DNA from: CAZADS01 sp964483985
GTDB taxonomy: Bacteria; Pseudomonadota; Alphaproteobacteria; Thalassobaculales; Thalassobaculaceae
DNA length: 34,684 bases
NCBI GenBank assembly: GCA_964483985.1
Contig: CAZADS010000080.1
Span: 1 to 34,684 of the forward strand
Direction of reading: 5' to 3'
Both the position numbers and the translations under genes were made by a program. The notes under the pieces were generated by a model. That model had not been told where the DNA came from. It searched no databases and worked only from the letters and a program-made list of their open reading frames with translations. Shown one piece after another: positions 7,609 through 16,165 of this stretch. Positions within the stretch are counted from its first letter, which is position 1, and every line of letters begins with the position of its first letter.

Positions 7609-9186
7609 ATGGCCCTTTCCCAACGATTAGATCTACGACAATCCCAAACACTTGTAATGACACCGCAATTGCAACAAGCCATTAAACTATTACAACTTTC
7701 AAACGCCGAATTAACTGAATATATAGAATCTGAATTAGAGAAAAACCCTATTCTCGAACGGGATGAAAGTGAAACATCAACCATTTCCGAAGCCGCTATG
7801 GACAACCTTAATGCTTATGAAGATGCCAGATCCGATGAAGTAACCTCTGAAAGAACCATGGATGAACTATCTGATGAACTTATTTCAGACACCCTATCGG
7901 ATACTGGAACCGGACAACTGCCTGAAAACAATGATGATCCCATAGATACCGATTACGAGAACAATTGGGGTAGCGCTGGATTGGATGAAACCGCTCCAAA
8001 CCATTTCGAAAACAATATAATAGGCAATAACCAAGGGGAGTCTGGGCAAAAAACAAATTTCGAGCAAAGTGAATACGGCATCGATCAATCCGCTAGGGCA
8101 ATGAAGTCATTGAGGGAACATCTCTACGAACAACTTGGAGTGGACTTTTCGGACCCCATGCAACGCTTAATCGGAGCCAATTTAATCGAAATGGTCGACA
8201 ACACTGGATATTTTATTGGCGAAATGAGCGATATTGCGTCCTCTTTAGCTTGTGGTTTAGAAGAAATACAAAAAGTGTTTTTCGAGCTCCAACAATGCGA
8301 TCCCCCTGGTGTTTTCGCACGCAGTCTATCTGAATGTTTGGCTCTTCAGTTAAAGGAAAAAAACCGGTTTGATCCGGCGATGGAAACGCTGCTTGAACAT
8401 CTAGACTTATTGGCCAAAAGCGATTTTTCCACTTTAAAGAAACTATGCCAAGTAGATGACGAAGATATGCAGGAAATGATCTCCGATATTCGATCTCTTG
8501 ACCCTAAGCCCGGATTGGCATTCGAAGCAACAATACAAGAGGGGATCACACCAGATATACTAATGCGGCCAGGTCCGGATGGGGAGTGGATTCTGGAAAT
8601 CAACTCAGAGGCATTACCTCGAGTTCTTGTAAATAATACCTATGTAACAAAGGTAGCTAAAAACCAGCTGCAAAAGTCCGAAAAAGACTATCTCAACGAA
8701 TGCATTCAATCCGCAAACTGGTTAGTTAGATCGCTTCACCAACGCGCAACTACTATTCTAAAAGTTGCTGCTGAAATTGTACGCCAGCAAGATGAGTTTT
8801 TCCGATTCGGCGTTCAATACCTTCGACCTTTAATACTGAGAGATATTGCCGAAGCTATTGAGATGCACGAGAGCACCGTAAGTCGTGTCACAAACAACAA
8901 ATATATAGCAACACCTCGGGGTATGCTGGAGCTAAAATACTTTTTTACAGCTGCAATCGCGTCTGCTGCTGGAGGAGATGCGCTGTCGGCGGAAGCTGTA
9001 CGATCAAAAATAAAAACATTAATTGATGAAGAGCCGGCAAATAAAGTCCTTTCTGATGATAGATTAGTTGAAATATTAAGGGAACAAGGTGTCAATATTG
9101 CTCGACGAACAGTCGCTAAATATCGTGATGCTATGCGTATACCGTCGTCCGTCCAAAGGCGACGTCAAAAAATGATGCCAATTTAA
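7609..9186 (+). CDS. rpoN: RNA polymerase sigma-54 factor RpoN
   Basis: Sigma-54 directs polymerase to -24/-12 promoters and needs AAA+ enhancer-binding proteins to open DNA. The 525-residue protein has the Gln/Leu-rich region I (residues 1-50, 'RQSQTLVMTPQLQQAIKLLQ'). An acidic region II spans about 60-150. The core-binding domain and the HTH segment 'ESTVSRVTNNKYIATPRG' follow. The RpoN box 'ARRTVAKYRD' is at 498-507, close to the C-terminus. It starts 12 bases after lptB with AAGGGAAAG upstream, so it is likely co-transcribed with the lpt genes. This is the standard alphaproteobacterial order. No enhancer-binding protein is in the window. Confidence 0.97.
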   Translation: MALSQRLDLRQSQTLVMTPQLQQAIKLLQLSNAELTEYIESELEKNPILERDESETSTISEAAMDNLNAYEDARSDEVTSERTMDELSDELISDTLSDTGTGQLPENNDDPIDTDYENNWGSAGLDETAPNHFENNIIGNNQGESGQKTNFEQSEYGIDQSARAMKSLREHLYEQLGVDFSDPMQRLIGANLIEMVDNTGYFIGEMSDIASSLACGLEEIQKVFFELQQCDPPGVFARSLSECLALQLKEKNRFDPAMETLLEHLDLLAKSDFSTLKKLCQVDDEDMQEMISDIRSLDPKPGLAFEATIQEGITPDILMRPGPDGEWILEINSEALPRVLVNNTYVTKVAKNQLQKSEKDYLNECIQSANWLVRSLHQRATTILKVAAEIVRQQDEFFRFGVQYLRPLILRDIAEAIEMHESTVSRVTNNKYIATPRGMLELKYFFTAAIASAAGGDALSAEAVRSKIKTLIDEEPANKVLSDDRLVEILREQGVNIARRTVAKYRDAMRIPSSVQRRRQKMMPI

Positions 9187-9245
9187 TCACCTATCCACCA
9201 ACTCCATCTTGTTAAAAGAAATAATTAAAAATAAAAGACCAAGGG

Positions 9246-9274
9246 TTGACTTGTTATTAAGGCAGTCATATCTT
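9246..9274 (+). promoter_or_regulatory. Probable sigma-70 promoter for ptsN
   Basis: TTGACT (9246-9251) is one base from the -35 consensus. A 17-base spacer and TATCTT (9269-9274) follow. It lies in the 182-base rpoN-ptsN gap, about 95 bases before the ptsN start. An independent promoter fits the missing hpf gene, whose loss could separate ptsN from the rpoN transcript. Confidence 0.45.
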
Positions 9275-9368
9275 CCCGCGCTTTTTAGACTTTTCGCTTA
9301 TCCCAACCATTTTACCATGACAAAGCTCTGCCGATCTTTTTAATAGTTCCAATTTTACGAGTGTTATT

Positions 9369-9830
9369 ATGAAACTAGGCAATTTCATATCAACTGACGG
9401 TGTTATCACAAAGCTTAAAGCCTCTAGCAAAAAACAAGTGCTTCAGGAATTGGCTCAAAAAGCAGCAGAGATTATTGGAGTGGAACGGCGTAAAATCTTT
9501 GATATTTTGGTTGAACGAGAACGTCTAGGCACCACAGGAGTGGGTGGTGGCGTAGCTATCCCGCACGGGAAAGTGCCCAATATTACCAGGCTTTATGGAT
9601 TATTCGCTCGAGCCGAAACGGCCGTGGAATTCGATTCGATAGATGGCAAACCGGTCGACCTGATTTTTCTTTTATTAGCGCCTGAAGCCGCTGGCGCAGA
9701 CCATTTAAAAGCATTGGCAAAGATATCTCGGCTGCTAAAAGATCCAGAAACCTGCACCAAACTTCGAAATAGCGATTCAAGTGATGAAATTTACGCCGTT
9801 TTAATGCAAAATCCCAAGGGAGATGCCTAA
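9369..9830 (+). CDS. ptsN: PtsN, nitrogen PTS EIIA protein
   Basis: A 153-residue EIIA-Ntr, a phosphoacceptor of the nitrogen phosphotransferase system (PtsP-PtsO-PtsN). It signals nitrogen and potassium status by protein contacts instead of transporting sugar. The PTS EIIA type-2 active site is clear: His66 in 'GGGVAIPHGKVP' is the phosphorylated residue. The rest matches the fold ('RERLGTTGVGGG', 'LLLAPEAAGADHLKALAKISRLL'). It starts at ATG 9369. It stands downstream of rpoN as usual, but without hpf between them. PtsP and PtsO are not in the window. Confidence 0.96.
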   Translation: MKLGNFISTDGVITKLKASSKKQVLQELAQKAAEIIGVERRKIFDILVERERLGTTGVGGGVAIPHGKVPNITRLYGLFARAETAVEFDSIDGKPVDLIFLLLAPEAAGADHLKALAKISRLLKDPETCTKLRNSDSSDEIYAVLMQNPKGDA

Positions 9831-9945
9831 TAGTTTTGTCTTATTTAATAGTTAGCGGATCATTGTTGAAAACTAAACTATACCGCGACCTGCTACTCTG
9901 TTTTTGAAGTTATTTTTTATTTATATATAAAATGATTCTAGGGTT

Positions 9946-10413
9946 CTATTTTTGGAAACCGACATTTATATTTTTTTTGTTGGTTTCATAGTTACCTGAC
10001 GTTTCTCGAGTTTTAATTTTAATTTTTCGTTGTCTCACATCCAGTTTTGGTTTCAACAAATCAATATTCAATAAACCGTTACTAATCTCCGCAGACATCA
10101 CCTCTATGCCATCGGCAAGAACAAAGGTTCGTTGAAACTGACGAGCGGCTATACCTCGATGCAAATAAACTTTTGAAGAATCATCGCTTTGTTTACCGCT
10201 TATCAACAATTGATTGTTTTCTACCACGACTGAAAGATCGTGTTCAGAGAATCCTGCCACTGCCAGAGAGATTCTAAGCTGATCATTGGATATTTTTTCT
10301 ATATTATAAGGCGGATAACCATCAATTGATGATTTGGCCGCACGGTCTACTGAGCGCTCAAATTGCTCGAAGCCCAACAAAAAAGGAGAATTAAAGAGAG
10401 AAAGACGAGCCAT
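9946..10413 (-). CDS. Hsp20/IbpA-type small heat-shock protein
   Basis: An ATP-independent holdase chaperone of 155 residues. The N-terminal arm is followed by 'YPPYNIEK' (33-40), a signature of proteobacterial IbpA-type proteins. The alpha-crystallin domain runs about 40-130 ('LRISLAVAGFSEHDLSVVVENNQL', 'YLHRGIAARQFQRTFVLADGI', 'NGLLNIDL'). The C-terminal tail is long and basic; an I-x-I/V motif may be in 'KIKIK'. The ATG at 10413 has a very strong GGAAGGGGG upstream. Heat control (RpoH or an RNA thermometer) is expected for the family, but I could not confirm a clear element in the leader. It converges on ptsN. Confidence 0.93.
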   Translation of the reverse strand: MARLSLFNSPFLLGFEQFERSVDRAAKSSIDGYPPYNIEKISNDQLRISLAVAGFSEHDLSVVVENNQLLISGKQSDDSSKVYLHRGIAARQFQRTFVLADGIEVMSAEISNGLLNIDLLKPKLDVRQRKIKIKTRETSGNYETNKKNINVGFQK

Positions 10414-10722
10414 ATTGAACCCCCTTCCACTTTTGTAAGCCTACTCTCTTTGCTAAATTTTTATTTATATCCGTTAGATAAATGTTCAACTGCTATTTTC
10501 CCCACTGCATCTCGATTAGTGTAAAACATTAAATATTACTTTTAAAATTTGCTTGCAGCATTCTATAAAATCAGAGCCGTTTATCCTACTATAATAGTTG
10601 ACTAGAGAAAACATCATGGACCACACTACATTAATCTGGAGTTGAGGTTTCTATTTTCCTTTTGATTAAAGAATCGGAACTGCATCCCAAAACCTGACGA
10701 TGGAACATCTACCAATCAGCAC
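10414..10722. other. Divergent promoter region between the hsp20 gene and the mmcB-like gene
   Basis: 309 bases without a gene. Leftward, GTTGAAC (10490-10484) followed by TATAAAT-like bases could be a weak promoter for hsp20. Rightward, a perfect TATAAT (10590-10595) has no convincing -35. A 9-codon frame starting at 10700 overlaps the mmcB-like start as ATGA but has no supporting ribosome site. Confidence 0.35.
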
Positions 10723-11169
10723 ATGATTAGAATTGCCGAAATAACCCGTAACTTAACTCTCGGCGTAACCCGATTGTTTACCAACTTGGATATGGGATAT
10801 CTTACGGAATTCACTCTCAGTTCAGGTCGCCGCGTGGATGTTATTGGGATTAATCCATCCGGCATGATAAGTGTAGCGGAAATTAAGGCTTCAATTGCCG
10901 ACTATAAAAATGATCAAAAGTGGCCAGATTATCTTGAATACTGCGATTATTTTTATTTTGCGGTTACCAGTGATTTTCAATTAAGCGAAATACCCACAAA
11001 CCATCGATGCGGGCTAATAATAGCCGACAAATATGGAGCCGAAATTCTTCAGCCAGCTAGCTTTGTGAAATTATCATCAGCACGGCGAAAGTCTATAACC
11101 CTTCGATTTGCACGAATAGCATCCCAGAAATATCAAAGTCTTATGAAAGAGAATATTCAAACTAATTGA
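10723..11169 (+). CDS. MmcB-family DNA repair protein
   Basis: A 148-residue protein matching the alphaproteobacterial MmcB family (PF06319-type), linked in Caulobacter to the mitomycin C damage response. The fold is that of PD-(D/E)xK nucleases. Possible active-site residues are Asp in 'GRRVDVIGI' (residue ~39) and 'VAEIKAS' with Glu and Lys at ~53-55, followed by a D-Y-K-N-D-x-K-W segment. 'EFTLSSGRRVDVIGINPSG' and 'WPDYLEYCDYFYFAV' are typical of the family. It starts at ATG 10723 with no strong ribosome site. It is monocistronic as far as can be seen. The family assignment is confident; the biochemical activity is inferred from fold only. Confidence 0.88.
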   Translation: MIRIAEITRNLTLGVTRLFTNLDMGYLTEFTLSSGRRVDVIGINPSGMISVAEIKASIADYKNDQKWPDYLEYCDYFYFAVTSDFQLSEIPTNHRCGLIIADKYGAEILQPASFVKLSSARRKSITLRFARIASQKYQSLMKENIQTN

Positions 11170-11423
11170 AATCATAGGCTCACCAAATAATTCCTAAGCC
11201 CTAGAAGCAAATACTAATTCGGCAACGAAGCATCTCTTTTTTGATTTCATTTAATACCAGAATAAAAAAGTATACTCTTAAAGGGATACGGAATTACGAA
11301 ATTTTAGAGACTTTTTCAGATACTCACTATACTTTGATAATTGTATTTAAAACTACTAATCTCCAACGATTGATTCAGCGTTGAATCAGAAATTTAAAAT
11401 GTTTTAGTTATTTTGAGGTTATC

Positions 11424-12143
11424 GTGCCAACTGATCCTCCCGTAGAAACCAATCAGAATTCGCTCCATGTCTCACAAAGATCAAACAGCCTCATAAACCC
11501 AGTTAAACCAAAAGATTCAGCGAGTATGCTAATTATTAGGTCTAATTTGGGAAACCTAGAAATCTTAATGGGAAAACGCGGGAAAAGAGCGGTTTTCGGT
11601 AACGCTTACGTTTTTCCGGGAGGCAAAGTGGATAGAGGCGATACCTTGTCTAGGCCGGCTACCAATCTTCACCCTGACCTAAGTCGAAGATTATCAAGTG
11701 ATCCGAAAATTAGTACAACCTTTGCACTTACCGCTGTAAGAGAAACTTTTGAAGAAACAGGTCTATTGCTAGGGTCTCCCGGTGATGTTGGGGAAACAGG
11801 CAACGATAGCTGGGACCAAATACGTGGCACCGGTCTCGCGCCAAATTTAGCTAAACTTTCCTATGTAGGCCACGCAATAACTCCGGCATCAAAAGCAGCC
11901 CGTTTTAACACCCGTTTTTTTTGTGCTTGGGCAGACGACATGCACGGAAGTCTGCAGGGAAGTGGAGAGCTTTCAGACCTTGGTTTCGTTAAACCACAGG
12001 ACGCATTAGCATTACCGATGGTTGACGTAACCCAATATATGCTTCACGAAATTTTAAGAAGAGAAGAAAATGGATTCACCCCGCCGACGACATATCCGTT
12101 TTTTGGTTACCGTAAAAATAGTGCCTATAAACTATTCCAGTGA
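11424..12143 (+). CDS. Nudix hydrolase, NUDT19-like
   Basis: A 239-residue Nudix protein that should split a nucleoside diphosphate linked to another moiety. The Nudix box is divided by an insertion. 'VFPGGKVDRGD' (63-73) supplies the GG part. About 30 residues later 'AVRETFEETGLLLG' (104-117) supplies R106-E107 and E110-E111, the metal ligands. This split box is the hallmark of NUDT19/NUDT7-type CoA diphosphatases, so CoA or acyl-CoA is a possible substrate (inference). It starts with GTG at 11424 behind GAGG. It converges on the metallo-beta-lactamase-fold gene with 17 bases between the stops. Confidence 0.88.
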   Translation: MPTDPPVETNQNSLHVSQRSNSLINPVKPKDSASMLIIRSNLGNLEILMGKRGKRAVFGNAYVFPGGKVDRGDTLSRPATNLHPDLSRRLSSDPKISTTFALTAVRETFEETGLLLGSPGDVGETGNDSWDQIRGTGLAPNLAKLSYVGHAITPASKAARFNTRFFCAWADDMHGSLQGSGELSDLGFVKPQDALALPMVDVTQYMLHEILRREENGFTPPTTYPFFGYRKNSAYKLFQ

Positions 12144-12160
12144 GATATAAACTTTTGGAT

Positions 12161-13066
12161 TCAAATCGGTAATTTATAACGCCCATTTACTTTTGTCGTT
12201 CCAATAGCGACAACACGGTTTTCTTCAACTAAATACAAAATAGTCGCAAACAGAGAACGTGCTGCGGCAGAATGCAAAGAGGGATCTACATCGGAATACA
12301 CCTCAGGGATCATTGCCTCTATGGTATCAATCCCAGAACTTAGGCATTTCAGTATCTTTTCCTCCCTATCTCGCCGATGGGCTATAAACGATTCTACAAA
12401 TGATTGAGGTTTACATATTTCAGGCCCATGAGTTGGATAATAAACAGAATCAGACCGTTTTAACATTTTCTCCAAACTTCGGATATAGTCGCCCATATCT
12501 CCGTCTGGAGGAGATACGATGCTAGTGGACCAACCCATAACCTGATCACCGGGAAACAGGGCCCCTATAGAATCCCACGCGAAGCAAATATGATTGGACG
12601 TGTGTCCTGGAGTATGCACACATGAAAGCGACCAACCGTCTCCATCTATCACTGAACCATCTTTAATAACTTCGTCTGGAATAAAATCCATGTCGCCCCC
12701 AGCCTCAACTTTGATTCCTTGTTCGGCTTTACCGCTGCCATGTGGGCCGAAACCGTAGGTGGGAGCGTTGGTCGCGATTTTAAGAGCCTTTGCGGCAGGA
12801 GAATGATCATTATGTGTATGGGTAATTAAAATATGAGTAACAATCTCTGACTTTAGAGCGTCCAACAATGCATCAATATGTTTCGGTATGTCAGGCCCTG
12901 GGTCTATTACTGCTACTTTACCTTCTCCAATCACGTAAGTACCGGTGCCTCTAAAGGTAAACGGTCCGGGATTATTAGCTGTTATTCTACGTATCCCTGG
13001 GGCTATATTTTCCATTACCCCATAGGGTACTTCAAAATTCTTATTGAACGGTATAGTAGGACTCAT
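12161..13066 (-). CDS. Metallo-beta-lactamase-fold hydrolase, LACTB2-like
   Basis: A 301-residue MBL-fold protein. The zinc motif 'THTHNDHS' gives His83, His85, Asp87 and His88. Further ligands are His155 in 'HTPGHTSNH', Asp174 in 'FPGDQVMG' and His213 in 'PTHGPE'. The C-terminal ~60 residues form the winged-helix-like domain seen in LACTB2-type proteins, which include endoribonucleases and thioesterases. It starts 7 bases after the FAH-family gene ends, so the two form a small leftward operon. The pairing hints that both act on the same small-molecule pathway, but the substrate is unknown. Confidence 0.88.
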   Translation of the reverse strand: MSPTIPFNKNFEVPYGVMENIAPGIRRITANNPGPFTFRGTGTYVIGEGKVAVIDPGPDIPKHIDALLDALKSEIVTHILITHTHNDHSPAAKALKIATNAPTYGFGPHGSGKAEQGIKVEAGGDMDFIPDEVIKDGSVIDGDGWSLSCVHTPGHTSNHICFAWDSIGALFPGDQVMGWSTSIVSPPDGDMGDYIRSLEKMLKRSDSVYYPTHGPEICKPQSFVESFIAHRRDREEKILKCLSSGIDTIEAMIPEVYSDVDPSLHSAAARSLFATILYLVEENRVVAIGTTKVNGRYKLPI

Positions 13067-13073
13067 ACTCTAC

Positions 13074-13922
13074 TCAATCCTCCACAATAGGATTCCGCAA
13101 AACGCCAATACTTGAAATATCTATTTCGCACATATCGCCTGGCAACATCCATATCTGGGGATCTCTCCGAGATCCAACCCCCCCCGGCGTTCCAGTAGCT
13201 ATTACGTCGCCTGCTACTAGTTCTGTAAATGTTGAAATATACGCAATAATACGCGGTATCGGAAAAATCATATCCGAAACGGACGCGTGTTGCATAACTT
13301 CCCCATTAAGTCGACATTCTACTGTCATATTTTCAACATTTGGTATTTCGTCCGGTGTAACAAGCCAAGGCCCAAATCCGCCTGTTGCCATGAAATTCTT
13401 ACCCGGTGTAAATTGGGTAGTATGGCGCTGAAACTCACGGACGCTACCATCATTATAACAGGAATACCCCGCAACATATTCGAATGCTTCGCTCTCGGAT
13501 ATCCTGCGCCCACGTTTACCTATGATCACTGCCAATTCAGCCTCAAAATCCAATGTGTTTGATTCTCTAGGCTTAACTATCGGCTGGTTGTGGCCCACCT
13601 GCGCATTACCAAAACGAACAAAAATAGTTGGATTCCCTACCTCACCATGGCCCCCTTCTAATCGATGTTCATGGTAATTTAATCCAACACAAAGAACTTT
13701 ATCCGGGTCTGGAATAACAGGCAAATAATTTGCGTTCTCTATAGAGGAATCAATTGATTTATCAATAAGAGCATTTGACACTTCCCGCAGTGCCCCTGCT
13801 TCAATAGCTGACTTCATGGTGGGATACAGATTACGAATGTCACCATCCACGGCCACAATACCTTCTTGCCGAACCAAGCCCCACGTCAATTTACCATTCA
13901 ATGAAAAGCTTGAAAAACGCAT
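13074..13922 (-). CDS. Fumarylacetoacetate hydrolase (FAH) family protein
   Basis: A 282-residue FAH-superfamily enzyme. Members cleave C-C bonds of beta-diketo acids, decarboxylate oxaloacetate or isomerise/hydrate ring-cleavage products. The catalytic domain begins near residue 75 ('KVLCVGLNYHEH'). It has metal ligands Glu127 and Glu129 in 'LDFEAELAVIIG' and Asp158 in 'YNDGSVREFQ'. Lys175 and the C-terminal 'ATGTPGGVG' loop complete the site. A short N-terminal FAH domain of about 70 residues precedes it. Promoter and start (ATG 13922) face a 183-base gap after the cyclophilin stop. It is co-transcribed with the MBL-fold gene downstream. The exact reaction cannot be chosen. Confidence 0.92.
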   Translation of the reverse strand: MRFSSFSLNGKLTWGLVRQEGIVAVDGDIRNLYPTMKSAIEAGALREVSNALIDKSIDSSIENANYLPVIPDPDKVLCVGLNYHEHRLEGGHGEVGNPTIFVRFGNAQVGHNQPIVKPRESNTLDFEAELAVIIGKRGRRISESEAFEYVAGYSCYNDGSVREFQRHTTQFTPGKNFMATGGFGPWLVTPDEIPNVENMTVECRLNGEVMQHASVSDMIFPIPRIIAYISTFTELVAGDVIATGTPGGVGSRRDPQIWMLPGDMCEIDISSIGVLRNPIVED

Positions 13923-14105
13923 TGTAATCCCCTGTTTATGTCAATCTAACCGGACCATCTGTCTTAGCCTAAAGGAAAACCAAATGTCATAAGATTCCTG
14001 ATCAACCTATTACGCTTGACTTCTGGGAACTTAAAAAAGCAGCTCTTATACAAAAAAATTCTAACCCCGCGGCTGTATTCTCATAATTTCTAACACGAGT
14101 GACCC

Positions 14106-14687
14106 TTAATCAGCATCTGCCGCAACTTGCAATTTTATAATCTTGTCTGGCTTGGTAGGGGGCTCTCCCCGAACAATCTTGTCAACAAATTCCATGCCGG
14201 AAATAACCATTCCCCAAACAGTATATTGATTATTTAAAAATTGTGCATCATCAAAACAAATAAAAAATTGGCTATCTCCACTATCCGGATTCTGTGATCT
14301 AGCCATTCCTACTGTACCGCGTACAAAAGGTGCACTGGAAAATTCTGCCCCTAATTTTTCACCTGATCCACCAGTCCCAGTGCCAGTAGGATCACCTGTT
14401 TGAGCCATAAAGCCATCGATAACCCTATGAAAAATAATCCCATCGTAAAAACCCTGACGGGTCAGTTCTTTAATTCTCGACACGTGATTCGGAGCCACAT
14501 CTGGACGAAGATCTATCACAACGCGGCCGTCCTTAAGATCTAAATATAGTTGGTTTTCAAGATCTTGAGCTTCAGAGTGATTAGTATTCATGAGAAAAAA
14601 CAAAACTCCAAAAATAAAAAAAAAATACGCATTTAGTGCTCCATAATTCACTTTTATTACCTGTGTAGCATACTTATGACTCTTCAC
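14106..14687 (-). CDS. Periplasmic cyclophilin-type peptidyl-prolyl isomerase
   Basis: A 193-residue cyclophilin that speeds cis-trans isomerisation of proline bonds. A hydrophobic segment at about 21-36 ('YFFFIFGVLFFL') followed by 'HSEAQD' suggests a signal peptide or anchor, hence a periplasmic site. The core has 'FYDGIIFHRVIDGFMAQTGDPTGTG', with the catalytic Arg in 'FHRV'. 'GTVGMARSQNPDSGDSQFFI' and 'LNNQYTVWG' follow. The start is the GTG that overlaps the cobQ stop (GTGA), so translation is coupled to cobQ. The gene is third in a leftward operon. Confidence 0.93.
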   Translation of the reverse strand: MKSHKYATQVIKVNYGALNAYFFFIFGVLFFLMNTNHSEAQDLENQLYLDLKDGRVVIDLRPDVAPNHVSRIKELTRQGFYDGIIFHRVIDGFMAQTGDPTGTGTGGSGEKLGAEFSSAPFVRGTVGMARSQNPDSGDSQFFICFDDAQFLNNQYTVWGMVISGMEFVDKIVRGEPPTKPDKIIKLQVAADAD

Positions 14688-16162
14688 CTTGCAAGCCCAA
14701 ACAAGTCATCTAAATCAAGATATAGCGCCAAATGATCCGCTAAACTATCTAACGCTGCTTCTATTTGTTTCTCAAACATTAAAGAGTTTGTTAAAGAAAC
14801 ACCCATACTCTTTAACATTGCTCGACGAAAATCGTCGGCATTAAAAAGACCATGCACATAGGACCCCACAACGCAACCATCGATCGACTGCGCACCATCT
14901 AATCTTGATTTGCTTTCGCCAGAACAAGCAAGTTCCAGTAAAGGTCGGCTGCAATCAGGGCCTTCAGTCCAACCGAGATGAATTTCGTAGCCCGAAATGG
15001 CCTTCCCGTGCAAAATATCATGCCCTTTAACATTACCTATATATTTTTCCTTGTTCAAAACCGTATTTACGTTGAGTAGACCTAAGCCTTTTACCTTAGT
15101 TGGCTTCCCTTCAATTCCATATGGATCCTCTATCGAGTTTCCAAGCATTTGGTAGCCGCCGCAGATGCCCCAAACCCGACCTCCCCGACGAACATGAGCG
15201 ATTATATCTATTTCCCATCCTTGAGATCGTAAAAATCTGAGATCACTAATAGTTGATTTACTGCCTGGAAGTAAAATTAAATCAACGTCTCCTTCTATGG
15301 CTTTACCTGGCGGTACCATTATTAAGTTTACATCCGGCTCCATTCGAAACGGGTCCAAATCATCAAAATTTGCGATTCTAGGGATCATCGGCACTGCTAT
15401 TTTAAATCCCTTTTTATTGTGAGCAGTAAAGCGTTCCAGACCAACAGAGTCTTCGGCGGGTAATAAGTTAACCTCCGAAAACCACGGCACAATTCCATAG
15501 CTATTCCAACCTGTTAGTCTCTCTATTTCTGATAATCCGTCTGCAAACAGTGCAATATCTCCACGGAATTTATTAATTATAAACCCTTTAATTTGAGCGG
15601 CATCCCTAATAGACATTACTGTTTTTGTTCCAACTAGACTGGCAATGACGCCACCTCTTTCGATATCACCGACTAAAACGACGGGCACATTTGCTCGGGT
15701 TGCAAAACCCATATTAGCAATGTCCCCAGCACGCAAATTAACCTCTGCTGGACTGCCTGCTCCTTCAACGATAATCAAATCATTCTTGTTTTTTAAAATT
15801 TCGAAACTATGGAGTATGTTTTCGAATAAATTGTTTTTAAAATGCTTAAAATCTTGTGCCTGTATATTTCCCCATTTTTTCCCGTGAATAATGATTTGAG
15901 AGCCATTATCCGTTTCGGGCTTCAATAAAATTGGGTTCATATCTACCGTCGGCTGCACTCCAGCTGCTCTTGCTTGAAGAACCTGAGCCCGACCTATTTC
16001 ACCTCCATCATCAGCAATCGCGGCGTTATTAGACATATTTTGAGGTTTAAAAGGCGAAACCTTTAAATTCTTTCTTGCCGCAATCCTACAAAGTCCAGCA
16101 ACCAGAACGGATTTCCCCACGTCCGACCCGGTTCCCTGCAGCATCAAGGTTTTGGCTTTCAT
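14684..16162 (-). CDS. cobQ: Cobyric acid synthase CobQ
   Basis: CobQ amidates four carboxyls of adenosylcobyrinic acid a,c-diamide using glutamine and ATP, late in B12 synthesis. The 492-residue protein is full length. An N-terminal dethiobiotin-synthetase-like ATPase domain carries 'GTGSDVGKSVLVAGLCRI' (10-27). A C-terminal glutamine amidotransferase domain has the nucleophile Cys334 in 'WGICGGYQMLG' and His437 in 'SYVHGLF'. 'FKPQNMSNNAA' is diagnostic of CobQ. It starts 3 bases after the stop of the CmcJ-like gene and overlaps the cyclophilin start by 4 bases. No other cobalamin gene is in the window. CobQ itself implies de novo or salvage-plus B12 synthesis. Confidence 0.97.
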   Translation of the reverse strand: MKAKTLMLQGTGSDVGKSVLVAGLCRIAARKNLKVSPFKPQNMSNNAAIADDGGEIGRAQVLQARAAGVQPTVDMNPILLKPETDNGSQIIIHGKKWGNIQAQDFKHFKNNLFENILHSFEILKNKNDLIIVEGAGSPAEVNLRAGDIANMGFATRANVPVVLVGDIERGGVIASLVGTKTVMSIRDAAQIKGFIINKFRGDIALFADGLSEIERLTGWNSYGIVPWFSEVNLLPAEDSVGLERFTAHNKKGFKIAVPMIPRIANFDDLDPFRMEPDVNLIMVPPGKAIEGDVDLILLPGSKSTISDLRFLRSQGWEIDIIAHVRRGGRVWGICGGYQMLGNSIEDPYGIEGKPTKVKGLGLLNVNTVLNKEKYIGNVKGHDILHGKAISGYEIHLGWTEGPDCSRPLLELACSGESKSRLDGAQSIDGCVVGSYVHGLFNADDFRRAMLKSMGVSLTNSLMFEKQIEAALDSLADHLALYLDLDDLFGLAR

Positions 16163-16165
16163 TGC

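Noticed and set aside
10700..10726. Nine-codon leader ORF overlapping the mmcB-like start as ATGA
   Set aside because: No ribosome site and no meaningful peptide; short frames of this size arise by chance.
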